The translations under genes were made by a program, and so were the position numbers. A stretch of 64,000 nt of DNA from an uncultured Lachnospiraceae bacterium (GTDB lineage Bacteria; Bacillota; Clostridia; Lachnospirales; Lachnospiraceae): assembly GCA_902761665.1 (NCBI GenBank), contig CACWLA010000009.1, positions 22,273-86,272 on the forward strand. Reading direction: 5' to 3'. Of this stretch, positions 16,655 through 25,646 are shown one piece after another. The notes under the pieces were generated by a model. It was not told the origin of the DNA and did not search any database. It was given only the letters and a program-made list of their open reading frames with translations. The first letter of the stretch is position 1; each line of letters begins with the position of its first letter.

Positions 16655-17754
16655 ACATGGAATTCATCTGCCCGAAATGCGGCCGGAGAGAGCCGCTTGC
16701 GACGCGTCTTGCGCACTGCCCCTGCGGCGCACTGTGGGAACTGGACTTCGACCCGCCGAAATTCGACCCTGCCCTGATCGACAGGAATGAATGGAGCCTG
16801 TTCCGCTACCGCGCCTTCATGGCGCTGGATGATGACGAAGCATGGCGGAGCGTCAGCCTCGGCGAAGGCATGACACCCGTTGTCCGGCTGGCAGACGGCG
16901 TTTTCGCGAAGGTCGATTACATGATGCCGACCCTGTCCTTCAAGGACCGCGGCGCAGCCGTTCTGATGGCGCACTGCAGATCGATCGGCGTGGAAAAGGT
17001 CGTACAGGATTCGAGCGGCAACGCGGGGAACGCCGTGGCTGCCTACGCCGCGAAAGCCGGAATCGCCTGTGAGATCTTTCTCCCCGAAGGAACGAGCCCG
17101 AAAAAGATCGACATGATCCGCGCGCACGGGGCGGAATGCACCGTCGTGCCCGGATCCCGCGACCACTGCGCGGACGTCTGCCGTGCGAAAGTGGAAGAGG
17201 AGGGCTGCTGTTACGCGAGCCACGTCTACAATCCGCTGTTCTACGAGGGAACGAAGACTTATATCTACGAGGTCTTCGAACAGCTCGGCAGGATCCCGGA
17301 AAACCTCGTGATCCCGGTCGGAAACGGTACGCTCTATCTCGGCGCAGTAAAGGCACTGGAACATCTGCTGGAATCCGGCTGCATCGATCATTTCCCGATA
17401 GTCTGGGCGCTCCAGTCTGAGCGCTGCGATCCGCTGTCTCAGGCTGCCGGGCGCGGAGAGACAGAGCCCGCGGCCGTAACCCCCGTTCCGACACTTGCGG
17501 AGGGGATCGCTATCGGAAAACCGATGCGGGGCAGAAAGATCCTGGAACTGGCGAAGAAACACGGCATCCGCTTCGTGGACGTCCCGGAAGACGGTATCCT
17601 CGAAGCCCGCGCAGCGCTGGCGAAACAGGGCTTCTATGTCGAACATACGACTGCGGCAAATTATGCCGCTCTGGAGGCGATCCGCCGGCAGTACGGTCCG
17701 CTTGAGGACGTTCTGATCACCCTCTGCGGCGCCGGTCTCAAATCGGATCACTGA
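16651..17754 (+). CDS. Threonine synthase-like PLP enzyme with zinc ribbon
   Basis: This 367-residue fold-type II PLP enzyme starts with a zinc ribbon, FICPKCGRRE ... AHCPCGALWE (four cysteines), common in threonine synthases of the ThrC2 type. The Schiff-base lysine is K98 in LSFKDRG. The phosphate-binding DSSGNAGNAVAAYAA lies near residue 125, and a glycine-rich VGNGTLYLGAVKA near residue 227. The enzyme would convert O-phosphohomoserine to threonine, although related beta-eliminating enzymes look alike. The start is GTG 16651 or ATG 16657. It is coupled to the Dabb gene. No other threonine-pathway gene is in the window. Confidence 0.85.
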   Translation: MNMEFICPKCGRREPLATRLAHCPCGALWELDFDPPKFDPALIDRNEWSLFRYRAFMALDDDEAWRSVSLGEGMTPVVRLADGVFAKVDYMMPTLSFKDRGAAVLMAHCRSIGVEKVVQDSSGNAGNAVAAYAAKAGIACEIFLPEGTSPKKIDMIRAHGAECTVVPGSRDHCADVCRAKVEEEGCCYASHVYNPLFYEGTKTYIYEVFEQLGRIPENLVIPVGNGTLYLGAVKALEHLLESGCIDHFPIVWALQSERCDPLSQAAGRGETEPAAVTPVPTLAEGIAIGKPMRGRKILELAKKHGIRFVDVPEDGILEARAALAKQGFYVEHTTAANYAALEAIRRQYGPLEDVLITLCGAGLKSDH

Positions 17755-17774
17755 TCCAAAAGAAGCAGAACAGC

Positions 17775-17801
17775 AAAAAAGGCGGCAGATGCCGCCTTTT
17801 T
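17775..17801. terminator. Bidirectional terminator between convergent operons
   Basis: AAAAAAGGCGGC and GCCGCCTTTTT form an 11-base-pair stem with a four-base loop. A-runs and T-runs on both sides would serve the plus-strand threonine-synthase-like gene and the minus-strand GDPD gene. Confidence 0.9.
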
Positions 17802-17817
17802 CAGTGGTCTCATGTCC

Positions 17818-18750
17818 TTACCAGCCAAAGTTTTCAAAGATGACCAGATTGCCGAGCTTTTCGGCTTTTTTCGCGTCTTCCGGCGTCCGGATGGTCCAGC
17901 TGACTTCCTGTACGCCGTAGATCTTCCGGCAGACCGCAAGCTCCGGAATGTTCCTTTCGGAGAAATCGTAGGCGATGAAATCCGGCTGCGCGATGAGGTT
18001 GGTAAACAGATGCTCGACCAGCATGAGATCAGGCTTCTTGCTGCCGCCGTGTTCAGGCTTCGTCATGGCCGTGGAGAGCTGTCCGCGCACGACCTCGGGA
18101 CGGTTCTTCCGGAACCAGGCAACGGCCCGCGGATCGAAACTCTCGACAACGTAGTGCACGTTGTAGCGGTCGAGGAGTTCCATGGTCTTTTCCGAAAGCT
18201 CGCTGTAATTGCCGTCGGCGACCTTGAGTTCAACGATCATCGGCTCGGGACGGCCGTCGAAGAGTTTCAGCACATCCTCGAAGAGCGGAACGGTTTCTTC
18301 GGTATAATCGAGTTTCAGCTTCGGCAGATCCTCGGCCGTCAGATCTTCGATCACGGCGTCTGCGCCGCACATCCTGCCAAGCTTCGAGTCATGCACGACT
18401 GCAAGATTGCCGTCCTTCATGAGGTGGACGTCCAGCTCGACGCCGTAGCCGTGGTCAAGCGCGTCGCGGAAGGCGGCCAGGCTGTTTTCCGGCAGGCCTT
18501 TCCGGTGCAGGCCGCGGTGCGCGTAGCGGAACTTCTTCAGATATGACCAGTCGCTGCCTCTGCGGCACTGCAGGGCCAGCAGCAGTATCCCAACTGCGGG
18601 GACCACGACGAAAAGCAAGAACAGGAGGAGTATCTTCAGGACCTTCAGCATGGGTCCCACCCATTCCAGGCCGAGGGCGGCCATCAGCTGCTTTCTTCTG
18701 TCGAGGGCTTTCTTCTTCAGGGCTTTAGCTGCTTTTTTCTGTTTACTCAT
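17818..18750 (-). CDS. Membrane-anchored glycerophosphodiester phosphodiesterase
   Basis: This 310-residue protein has a lysine-rich N-terminus, one membrane segment (VLKILLLFLLFVVVPAVGIL, about residues 40-60), then a GDPD domain. Active-site elements are RYAHRGLHRKGLPENSLAAF (HRG and EN), the metal-binding VELDVHLMKDG, and IVELK. GDPDs split glycerophosphodiesters to glycerol-3-phosphate and an alcohol. With a TagF-like gene in the same operon, turnover of a glycerolphosphate polymer is a reasonable guess. The start at 18750 follows GAGGAAG and overlaps the end of the HAD gene. Confidence 0.9.
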   Translation of the reverse strand: MSKQKKAAKALKKKALDRRKQLMAALGLEWVGPMLKVLKILLLFLLFVVVPAVGILLLALQCRRGSDWSYLKKFRYAHRGLHRKGLPENSLAAFRDALDHGYGVELDVHLMKDGNLAVVHDSKLGRMCGADAVIEDLTAEDLPKLKLDYTEETVPLFEDVLKLFDGRPEPMIVELKVADGNYSELSEKTMELLDRYNVHYVVESFDPRAVAWFRKNRPEVVRGQLSTAMTKPEHGGSKKPDLMLVEHLFTNLIAQPDFIAYDFSERNIPELAVCRKIYGVQEVSWTIRTPEDAKKAEKLGNLVIFENFGW

Positions 18751-19558
18751 GTTCTTCCTCCTCAAGCTGTCCGGCCATCTCATCGATCAGGCGGAAAACG
18801 GTCTGCTCGATCTCACTGCCTTCGCTGTAGTCTGCCGGGACGATGAAATCCACGCGGTCATAGCGCAGCAGCCCTTCGGCCACCTCGCGGTCCGTGTGGT
18901 AGATCCCGATGGAATGGCCGCCGTTTTCCTTGGTCAGCTTCATGCAGGGGACGTCGGTCATGCCGTCCCCGATGTAGATCATCCGGGAGAAGGGCACGCG
19001 CTTTTCTTCTTCGGCCATGTGCTCGTTCAGGAGCTTGTCCTCGTTGATGTCCAGCACGCCCTTGTTGATGCGGTAGATGAACTGGGTCTTTGCGGTGTAG
19101 TTGACTGCCGTGGCCGGCCAGAAGGGGACGCCTTTTTCATTGTAGCAGAATGACGCGGCGTAGATCTTCTTGAACTCGCCCGCGATGGACGTTCCTTCGA
19201 TGATCTCCTTGATGCCCGAAGAGATGCTGTAATGTTCGGCCTGGAGGCCTTTGGAAGCGGCATACGCGTTCACGCGGGAGAACCAGGTGCCGACGCCCGG
19301 GAAGAGCTCAACGTGGCGTCCGACATCGTTCAGCGTACCGCGCGTGACCAGCTGCTTGCCTTCCGAGAGGCGCAGCATCTCCAGCATGTAGGCCAGAATG
19401 CCGTCCATTTCATGCCGGATCGCGGTCTGGTTGCAGATGCTCCAGAATTCCTTCGCACTCATGCCGAGCCCGGGGATGAAGGCATATTCCTCCATGTCCC
19501 TGGGCGACAGGGTACGGTCGAAATCATACATCATGGCAAGGATCGGTTTTTCTTTCAT
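18743..19558 (-). CDS. HAD-superfamily phosphatase
   Basis: This 271-residue protein carries the HAD motifs: DFDRT near residue 12 (nucleophile aspartate), the SSG stretch SISSGIKEII near residue 113 as motif II, and MIYIGDGMTDVPCM near residue 205 as the acidic motif. The pattern resembles phosphoserine phosphatase-like (SerB/PSPase) members, but the substrate cannot be told from sequence. It sits in the minus-strand envelope operon between the small membrane protein and GDPD, so a glycerol- or sugar-phosphate is possible. The start follows GGAGTGA. Confidence 0.85.
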   Translation of the reverse strand: MKEKPILAMMYDFDRTLSPRDMEEYAFIPGLGMSAKEFWSICNQTAIRHEMDGILAYMLEMLRLSEGKQLVTRGTLNDVGRHVELFPGVGTWFSRVNAYAASKGLQAEHYSISSGIKEIIEGTSIAGEFKKIYAASFCYNEKGVPFWPATAVNYTAKTQFIYRINKGVLDINEDKLLNEHMAEEEKRVPFSRMIYIGDGMTDVPCMKLTKENGGHSIGIYHTDREVAEGLLRYDRVDFIVPADYSEGSEIEQTVFRLIDEMAGQLEEEEHE

Positions 19559-19582
19559 GGTGTCACTCCGTAAGAAAAGAGG

Positions 19583-19879
19583 TCATGCACCGGTCGTTTC
19601 TTCGGGACCGGACGCAGAAACTTCGGAGCCGCCTTCGAAGAACTCGGCACCGGGTTCGGCAGCTTCGGCAGGGGCTTTTTCGATCTCGTCGTCGAGCAGG
19701 ACGACGTCTCCTTCGGTCTCTTTCGCGCTGTCTTCCAGATGCAGGGTCTCCTGGACTTTCTTTTTCGCCTTGCGGAAACGGATGATCAGGAAAGCGCTGA
19801 CGGCGATGACGACGCCGACGATGGCTTCGATCGTGGCACTCATGACCGCCACGTCGATATAAAGCGGGATCATTCTCAT
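19583..19879 (-). CDS. Small single-pass membrane protein, unknown
   Basis: I do not recognise this 98-residue protein. One hydrophobic helix (about residues 12-33) ends in RFRKAKKK, so the rest is expected in the cytoplasm. The C-terminal 55 residues are acidic and rich in E, A, G and S. The start at 19879 follows AAGGAGC. It lies 15 bases after the YidC-TagF gene in the same operon, so it may assist that membrane protein, but nothing shows this directly. Confidence 0.7.
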   Translation of the reverse strand: MRMIPLYIDVAVMSATIEAIVGVVIAVSAFLIIRFRKAKKKVQETLHLEDSAKETEGDVVLLDDEIEKAPAEAAEPGAEFFEGGSEVSASGPEETTGA

Positions 19880-19893
19880 GGTTCAGATGCTCC

Positions 19894-21786
19894 TTACTGT
19901 TTTTTATTGGTCAGACGCCCGATGAGGTAGCGGGCGCCGTACAGTCCGTGGGTCCCGGTGTGATAGAAGTAGTTTTCGCGCAGTTCCTGCGCCTTCTCAT
20001 CCGAATGGCCTTCGGCCAGCAGCGCGGCAGCGACCGTGTCCGCAGATGCCGCTTCGGACTTTTCGATGGCTTTGCCGAGGATGCTCCGGAGGCGGATCTC
20101 CTGCGGAACGATGCCGACTGCTTCCCAGTTCGGATTTTCAACTTTCATCTTCGTATTCACGAACATGACCGGCTTGCCGGTGGCGAGGCCGAATTCGATG
20201 CCGATGCCCGACCAGTCGGTGATCAGCAGATCCGAGGAATATACGGAGGAACCGGAGGAGAAGTCATATTCGAAGACCAGGCGTTCGCCTTCTTCGGCAG
20301 ACCAGCGCTCTTTCAGAAGCTGCAGCCGGTCGGGCCAGCGCTTTGCGTATTCGGGATGCGGCCGGACGATCACCTTGTATCCTGCGCCGTAAAGGCTGCG
20401 GATGAGGTCATCCGCGCAGGAATCGAGAAGGTTGTCCTCCTGCCAGCTCGGCGCGATCAGGATCTGTGCGGGACCTTCCGTTCTCGGCGGCAGCGAGCGG
20501 TAGCCTTCGACGAGGTCGTCCATCAGCGGATAGCCGAATTCGACCAGCGTTTTTTCTTTCGTGCCGTAAAGCTTTTCGGTCGCCCGGACTTCGTCCTTAA
20601 TGTGCGGGCCGGTCATGAAGACCGTATCGAAATGATCCAGGGCGTGGTCACGGAAGCCCATGTGCGCGCTGGAAGGGTCGTGCGGCACGAAGACATACTC
20701 AATGTCCTTCTTCATCAGCGAGCGCTTCAGATAGAAGTTGTCCAGGTCCGGCGTGGTCATGACGCAGATGTCGCATTCGAGGCGCATCATCAGGGTCACC
20801 ATTTTCCTGACGGAAACGTAGTACGGCAGGATGCGCGGCTCGCTCTTCGCGAGCTCGAAGATCTGATCCTTCGGGTCGTTGGTGACGTAATGGATGCGCA
20901 CGCTCGTCTTTTTCAGCAGGGTCTCGATGATGTCCTTATAGTAGCGGTAGAATCCGCTGCGCTCGGAATAGAAGACCAGGTGCTTGTTATTGATGCTGAA
21001 GAAGCGCTTGTAGTCGGCTTTTTCGCGGGCCTTGTCCTCCTTGGAGATGACCTGCCCGGCATTCAGCGATTCCAGGGCGGCGAGCGCCTGCCGGCTCGCT
21101 TCGAGCTCCTCATAGTCGACGTATTTCTTCGGCGGGATCGCGAGATTCAGGAGATACAGCTGGAGGATGGCCAGAAGGTTGCTGGCGATCCAGTACAGGC
21201 CGATGCCGCCCGGAACGAAGAAGCCGAGGAAGAGCGAAAGGCCGACGGAGAAGATCGACATGCCCCACTGGTTCAGTTTGCTCTGTTCGTGCTGCAGAAC
21301 GTTGGAACGGTTCTGCGCGATGCAGAGGGCGGCAGCGGAAAGTGCGGCAATGAAGGGGATGACGAGCATCTTTCCGAGAGCTTCGGAGGGGACGAGCGTC
21401 AGGTCAAAACCCAGGAAATGCATTTCCTGACCGCCGGCGATCCGCGCACGGATGACGGCCACGACGCCCATCAGGATGACGATCTGCAGGAACAGCGGGA
21501 CCAGGCTGGCCATCGGGTGATAGCCCTTCTCCTTGTACATCTTTGCCTGTTCCTCGGCGATCGTGTCCGCATCGCCGTAATACTTCGCCTTGATGCGGTT
21601 CACCGCGGGCTGGATCTCCACCATCTTGATGGAGTTTTTCTGCACCCAGACCGAGATCGGGAGCAGAATGATCTTGGATATTAACGTAAACAGCAGGATG
21701 GCCCAGCCGTAATTCATCAGAAAGCCGTAGCACCAGTCCATGACGGCGCCGAGAGGGACGGCGATCCATTCGGAAATTCTTTCCAT
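19894..21786 (-). CDS. YidC/Oxa1 insertase domain fused to a TagF-like CDP-glycerol glycerophosphotransferase
   Basis: The 630-residue protein has two parts. Residues 1-250 or so look like YidC/Oxa1: helices with YGWAILLFTLISKIILLPIS, the cytosolic hairpin QPAVNRIKAKYYGDADTIAEEQ, and GGIGLYWIASNLLAILQ. Residues 290-630 match CDP-glycerol:polyglycerophosphate transferase (TagF): VFVPHDPSSAHMG, MTGPHIKDEVRA, VRPHPEYAKRW and SDLLITDWSGIGIEF. TagF enzymes extend glycerolphosphate chains of teichoic acids. The start at 21786 follows AAGGGAAG; an in-frame ATG at 21822 is less likely. A typical YidC also lies beside rnpA; this copy looks specialised for envelope polymer work. Confidence 0.85.
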   Translation of the reverse strand: MERISEWIAVPLGAVMDWCYGFLMNYGWAILLFTLISKIILLPISVWVQKNSIKMVEIQPAVNRIKAKYYGDADTIAEEQAKMYKEKGYHPMASLVPLFLQIVILMGVVAVIRARIAGGQEMHFLGFDLTLVPSEALGKMLVIPFIAALSAAALCIAQNRSNVLQHEQSKLNQWGMSIFSVGLSLFLGFFVPGGIGLYWIASNLLAILQLYLLNLAIPPKKYVDYEELEASRQALAALESLNAGQVISKEDKAREKADYKRFFSINNKHLVFYSERSGFYRYYKDIIETLLKKTSVRIHYVTNDPKDQIFELAKSEPRILPYYVSVRKMVTLMMRLECDICVMTTPDLDNFYLKRSLMKKDIEYVFVPHDPSSAHMGFRDHALDHFDTVFMTGPHIKDEVRATEKLYGTKEKTLVEFGYPLMDDLVEGYRSLPPRTEGPAQILIAPSWQEDNLLDSCADDLIRSLYGAGYKVIVRPHPEYAKRWPDRLQLLKERWSAEEGERLVFEYDFSSGSSVYSSDLLITDWSGIGIEFGLATGKPVMFVNTKMKVENPNWEAVGIVPQEIRLRSILGKAIEKSEAASADTVAAALLAEGHSDEKAQELRENYFYHTGTHGLYGARYLIGRLTNKKQ

Positions 21787-21824
21787 GGTCTTCCCTTTGC
21801 AGTATAACTTGATTTTGCCCAAAA

Positions 21825-21853
21825 ATTATAGCACTTTATTCTCTTCTTGTCCA
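21825..21853 (-). promoter_or_regulatory. Promoter of the YidC-TagF/HAD/GDPD operon
   Basis: On the minus strand TGGACA (21848-21853) and a perfect TATAAT (21825-21830) are 17 bases apart, about 40 bases before the start codon. Confidence 0.7.
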
Positions 21854-21917
21854 CAGCGGCGAAGAGCAATTTGTCCGGGCTCCGGGCATAGTTTTTCCGC
21901 CAATTTCGCGGGAAGTC

Positions 21918-21947
21918 TTGTCATTTTTGGCCGCGGTGTGCTAAACT
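21918..21947 (+). promoter_or_regulatory. Possible promoter of the HAD-IIA/MFS genes
   Basis: TTGTCA (21918-21923) and TAAACT (21942-21947) are separated by 18 bases. The match is moderate. It faces away from the YidC-TagF promoter, so the 200 bases between the genes would be a divergent control region. Confidence 0.45.
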
Positions 21948-21987
21948 AGGCAGGAACAGACAGCAATACAGTTTGAGGAGCATCGCA

Positions 21988-22806
21988 ATGGGAAGCCTCG
22001 GGAGGAAACGTCTCTGGCTGCTGGATATGGACGGTACGCTCTACCTCGGGGACAGCCTGTTTCCGGGTACGATAAAGTTCCTGCGGACCATCCGGGAGAC
22101 CGGCGGCAGATATATTTTCATGAGCAACAATTCCTCGCGGGGAACGGATGCGTACATCACCAGGCTGAGACGCTTCGGGATCCTGGCTTCGCCGGAGGAT
22201 TTTCTGACCAGCGCGGACGCTGCAGTCGATCTGCTCCGGCGGGAACAGCCGGGAAAGCGGGGCTTCGTGGTCGGCACGGCTTCGTTTATCGGACAGCTGC
22301 AGATCGCCGGCTTTACGGTGAGTGAAGACAACTGGCAGGAGGCAGATTATCTGCTGGTGGGGTTTGACCGTGAACTGACCTACCGGAAGCTGGAAGATAC
22401 CTGCCGGCTTCTGGCCGCCAAACCGGACATTCCCTACTACGCAACGAACCCGGACTGGGTCTGCCCCACGGAATTCGGTTCGGTCCCCGACTGCGGCAGC
22501 ATATGTGAAATGCTGTTCAGGGCAAGCGGAAAGCGGCCGCGCTTTATCGGGAAGCCGGAAAAATACATGCCCGAACTCGCCGTCAGGCGGCTGGGATACC
22601 GCCGTGAGGAAACGGTGCTGGTCGGCGACCGCATCTATACGGACATTGCCTGCGGCGCAAATGCAGGGATAGACAGCGTTTTTGTCCTGAGCGGGGAAGG
22701 CGTCCCGGAGGATATCGAACGTTTCGGTGTTTCACCGACCTGGATCTATCCGTCCGTTGCCGAGATCACCGACGCGATCATGGAAGAACATAACACTGAG
22801 CAGTGA
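21988..22806 (+). CDS. HAD-IIA family phosphatase (NagD-like)
   Basis: This 272-residue protein has the HAD-IIA layout: nucleophile motif LLDMDGTLYLGD near residue 11, motif II FMSNNSSRG near residue 47, a C2 cap, and the C-terminal GKPEKYMPELAVRRLG ... VLVGDRIYTDIACGANAG with the acidic pair. Relatives (NagD, AraL, 4-nitrophenyl phosphatase) hydrolyse small sugar or nucleotide phosphates. The start at 21988 follows GAGGAG; an in-frame ATG at 21973 lies before it. An MFS transporter follows 51 bases on. Confidence 0.9.
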   Translation: MGSLGRKRLWLLDMDGTLYLGDSLFPGTIKFLRTIRETGGRYIFMSNNSSRGTDAYITRLRRFGILASPEDFLTSADAAVDLLRREQPGKRGFVVGTASFIGQLQIAGFTVSEDNWQEADYLLVGFDRELTYRKLEDTCRLLAAKPDIPYYATNPDWVCPTEFGSVPDCGSICEMLFRASGKRPRFIGKPEKYMPELAVRRLGYRREETVLVGDRIYTDIACGANAGIDSVFVLSGEGVPEDIERFGVSPTWIYPSVAEITDAIMEEHNTEQ

Positions 22807-22857
22807 AGTATATGCGGCAGGGCACGTGAGAGCGCGCCTGCGCGGAAGGAGCAAGAC

Positions 22858-24411
22858 ATGAAACTGAATTACAAACGCACGATCCTGGTGGGCTTTGCCT
22901 TTTTCCTGATCTGCGCATTCTGGCAGGCGTACGACAATACGATCCCGCTGATCCTGACGAACAAGTTCGGCATGAAGCAGACCTGGTCCGGCGTCATCAT
23001 GGCGCTCGACAACATCCTGGCCCTGTTCATGCTGCCGATGTTCGGCGCGATCTCGGATAAGCTCAAGAGCCGCTACGGACGGCGCACGCCGTTCATCGTG
23101 AGCGGCACGATCCTGGCAGCCGTCATGCTGATCGCGATCTCCTTCGTGGACGCGGCGCAGCTGAAGAAACTGAAGGAAGTGTCGGCGATCGACGATCCCG
23201 CTGCGCTCGCCGTGGTCTACGACGAAGAGCAGAATGCCGAACTGATGACGCCCGACGGCGACACCTTCGTCCTGAAGGACAAATATACGAAGGAAGCGTT
23301 CACTGCCATCACGTCGCAGGTCACGAAGGACGGGAAGCTGAAGACGAACCAGGAATATACGAATTACGTCGTTCCGGCAAGACAGGCCTACGCAAGGGGC
23401 GTTACGGCATCGTCGCCGCTTACCCTGGTCCTGTTCATCATCATCCTGCTGATCATGCTGCTCAGCATGTCGATCTTCCGCAGCCCTGCGGTCGCGCTGA
23501 TGCCTGACGTGACCATCAAGCCGCTCCGCTCCAAGGCAAATGCCATCATCAACCTGATGGGGACGGCCGGCGGCATCCTGGTCCTCGGCCTCGGCATGGT
23601 GTTCTCCACCGGCTCGGTCAAGAATTCCATGATGAGCTACATGATGTATTTTGCGGTCGTCGCCGGCCTCATGCTGCTTTCGCTTCTCGTTTTCCGCCTG
23701 ACGGTAAAAGAGCCGGCCTGGGCGCAGGAGATGCGAGAAGACAGCGTGAAGTACGGTGTTGAAGAATCGATCGAAGCGGCCAATGAAAACGACCGTGGCC
23801 TGTCAAAGGCAGAGGTCCGCTCGCTCCTGTTCATCCTGGGGTCCATCGTGCTGTGGTTCTTCGGCTACAATGCCGTGACGAGCAAGTATTCGGTCTATGC
23901 CACGAACATCCTGCACAAGGACTACAACCTGACGCTGATGATCGCACAGGGCGCGGCCATCGTTGCCTATCTGCCCGTCGGCATCATTGCTTCGAAGATC
24001 GGCCGAAAGAAGACGATCCTTGCCGGCGTCGTCATGCTGACGGTCGCGTTCGGCGCTGCGGCGCTCATGAATTCCGACAGCCCGACCATGCTGATGAACG
24101 TGCTCTTTGCCCTGGCCGGCATTGCCTGGGCGACCATCAACGTGAACTCCTTCCCGATGGTCGTGGAACTGGCGAGCGGCGGAAACATCGGCAAGTATAC
24201 CGGCTTCTACTACACCGCCTCAATGGCGGCGCAGGTCGCCACGCCCATGGTGAGCGGCTTCCTGATGGATAAGTTCGGCATGCGCATCCTCTTCCCGTAC
24301 GCGGCGATATTCGTCGGACTCGCATTCATCACCATGCTCTTCGTAAAGCACGGCGATTCCAAGCCGGAAGCGAAGAAGGGCCTCGAAGCGCTGGAAGGCG
24401 TCGACGACTGA
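22858..24411 (+). CDS. MFS transporter, GPH/SLC45-like
   Basis: This 517-residue protein has 12 predicted membrane helices. The loop motif GAISDKLKSRYGRRTPFIVSG after helix 2 (key residues D, R, GRR) is typical of glycoside-pentoside-hexuronide and SLC45-type sugar symporters; the second half has ASKIGRKKTILAG at the matching loop. About 75 mostly hydrophilic residues (about 98-172) are inserted between helices 3 and 4, longer than in usual members. The substrate is not evident; a disaccharide or glycoside is plausible. The start follows GGAAGGAGC. It may be co-transcribed with the HAD-IIA phosphatase. Confidence 0.88.
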   Translation: MKLNYKRTILVGFAFFLICAFWQAYDNTIPLILTNKFGMKQTWSGVIMALDNILALFMLPMFGAISDKLKSRYGRRTPFIVSGTILAAVMLIAISFVDAAQLKKLKEVSAIDDPAALAVVYDEEQNAELMTPDGDTFVLKDKYTKEAFTAITSQVTKDGKLKTNQEYTNYVVPARQAYARGVTASSPLTLVLFIIILLIMLLSMSIFRSPAVALMPDVTIKPLRSKANAIINLMGTAGGILVLGLGMVFSTGSVKNSMMSYMMYFAVVAGLMLLSLLVFRLTVKEPAWAQEMREDSVKYGVEESIEAANENDRGLSKAEVRSLLFILGSIVLWFFGYNAVTSKYSVYATNILHKDYNLTLMIAQGAAIVAYLPVGIIASKIGRKKTILAGVVMLTVAFGAAALMNSDSPTMLMNVLFALAGIAWATINVNSFPMVVELASGGNIGKYTGFYYTASMAAQVATPMVSGFLMDKFGMRILFPYAAIFVGLAFITMLFVKHGDSKPEAKKGLEALEGVDD

Positions 24412-24455
24412 GAAGAAAACGCTGATAATATTGAAAAAGGATCGGAGACAGGCAG

Positions 24456-25574
24456 ATGATTACCGTACGCGAAGTCTCTTCAAAGCGCGATCAGCGCGAA
24501 TTCCTGAATTTTCCGCTCCGGCTGTATGAGAACGAGCCCAACTTCGTCCCGCCGCTTTACGGCGACGAGAAGAAGATCTTCCGGCCTGACTATATCTATT
24601 ACGATACCAGCGAGGCGGTCTATTTCCTTGCGGAGGAAGACGGGAAGACAGTCGGCCGCATTTCCGGCATTCTGCAGAAGGCCAGCAACGAAAAGCGCGG
24701 AGAGAAACGCATCCGCTTCACCCGCTTTGATGCGGTCGACAGGCAGGAGGTCGCCGATGCCCTCTTCAAAGCCGTGGAAGACTGGGGACGGTCAAAAGGC
24801 ATGACCGAGATCTGCGGGCCGCTCGGCTTTTCGGACCTGGAGCGGGAAGGCCTTCTGGTCGAAGGGTTTGAATACCTCGCGACTTTCGAAGAACAGTACA
24901 ATTATGCGTACTACGGCAGACTGATCGAAGGCTGCGGCTACGTGAAGGAGATCGACTGGACGGAGAGCCGCCTGAAGCCGGATCCCGCGTACGCCGAACA
25001 GATAGAACGGCTCGCGGCCAAGTACATGGAACGCTACAGGCTCCATTGGGGACAGGCGAAGAATACGTCGGATTTCATCAATAAGTACGGCGGCAAATTC
25101 TTCGAACTGATCGACAAAAGCTACGCGAAGCTCTACGGCACCGTAGATCTTACGAATGGCATGAAAGACATGCTGATCAGCAATTTCAAACTGGTCATCA
25201 AGCTGGACTACGTCGGCATCCTCCTGGACGAAAACGAAGCCCCGGTCGCGATGGGGCTGTGCTTTCCGGCGATGGCCGGCGCCCTGGTCGGCTCGGGCGG
25301 GCACCTGTATCCCCTGACCTTGGTGAAACTCCTGTACGCCATCAATCATCCGAAGGTCATCGACCTCGCGCTGATCGGCGTCGATCCCGAGTGGGCGAAC
25401 CGCGGTGTCAGCGTCATCATCATCGATCTGCTGAATCACATGATGGCGGAGAAGAACATCGAATACGCGGAGACGAACCTGAATCTGGAGGACAATCACG
25501 CGATCAACAACCTCTGGAAACGTTTTGACCGCTTTCAGCACAAGCGCCGCCGCAGCTACGTAAAGAAGCTGTAA
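24456..25574 (+). CDS. GNAT-fold-like protein, about 370 residues
   Basis: This 372-residue soluble protein opens ITVREVSSKRDQREFLNFPLRLYENEPNFVPPL (key residues F, P, L, Y, PP), followed by FLAEEDGKTVGRISGIL, a beta-hairpin typical of GNAT N-termini. GPLGFSDLEREGLLVEGF near residue 120 and a C-terminal half with a second acetyltransferase-like segment (LIGVDPEWANRGVSVIIIDLL) are seen. Such proteins occur widely in Bacteroidetes and Clostridia without assigned substrate. Weak spacing (44 bases) to MFS leaves co-transcription open. A strong terminator follows. Confidence 0.75.
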   Translation: MITVREVSSKRDQREFLNFPLRLYENEPNFVPPLYGDEKKIFRPDYIYYDTSEAVYFLAEEDGKTVGRISGILQKASNEKRGEKRIRFTRFDAVDRQEVADALFKAVEDWGRSKGMTEICGPLGFSDLEREGLLVEGFEYLATFEEQYNYAYYGRLIEGCGYVKEIDWTESRLKPDPAYAEQIERLAAKYMERYRLHWGQAKNTSDFINKYGGKFFELIDKSYAKLYGTVDLTNGMKDMLISNFKLVIKLDYVGILLDENEAPVAMGLCFPAMAGALVGSGGHLYPLTLVKLLYAINHPKVIDLALIGVDPEWANRGVSVIIIDLLNHMMAEKNIEYAETNLNLEDNHAINNLWKRFDRFQHKRRRSYVKKL

Positions 25575-25592
25575 CCGGAAATGCAAAATACG

Positions 25593-25620
25593 AAAACGCC
25601 CGCGCAGAGCGGGCGTTTTT
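25593..25620. terminator. Bidirectional terminator between GNAT-like gene and the two-component operon
   Basis: An 11-base-pair stem, AAAACGCCCGC (25593-25603) with GCGGGCGTTTT (25609-25619), and a five-base loop lies between convergent genes. Confidence 0.9.
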
Positions 25621-25646
25621 CATGCTGCGGAATTGATGAATCAGGC

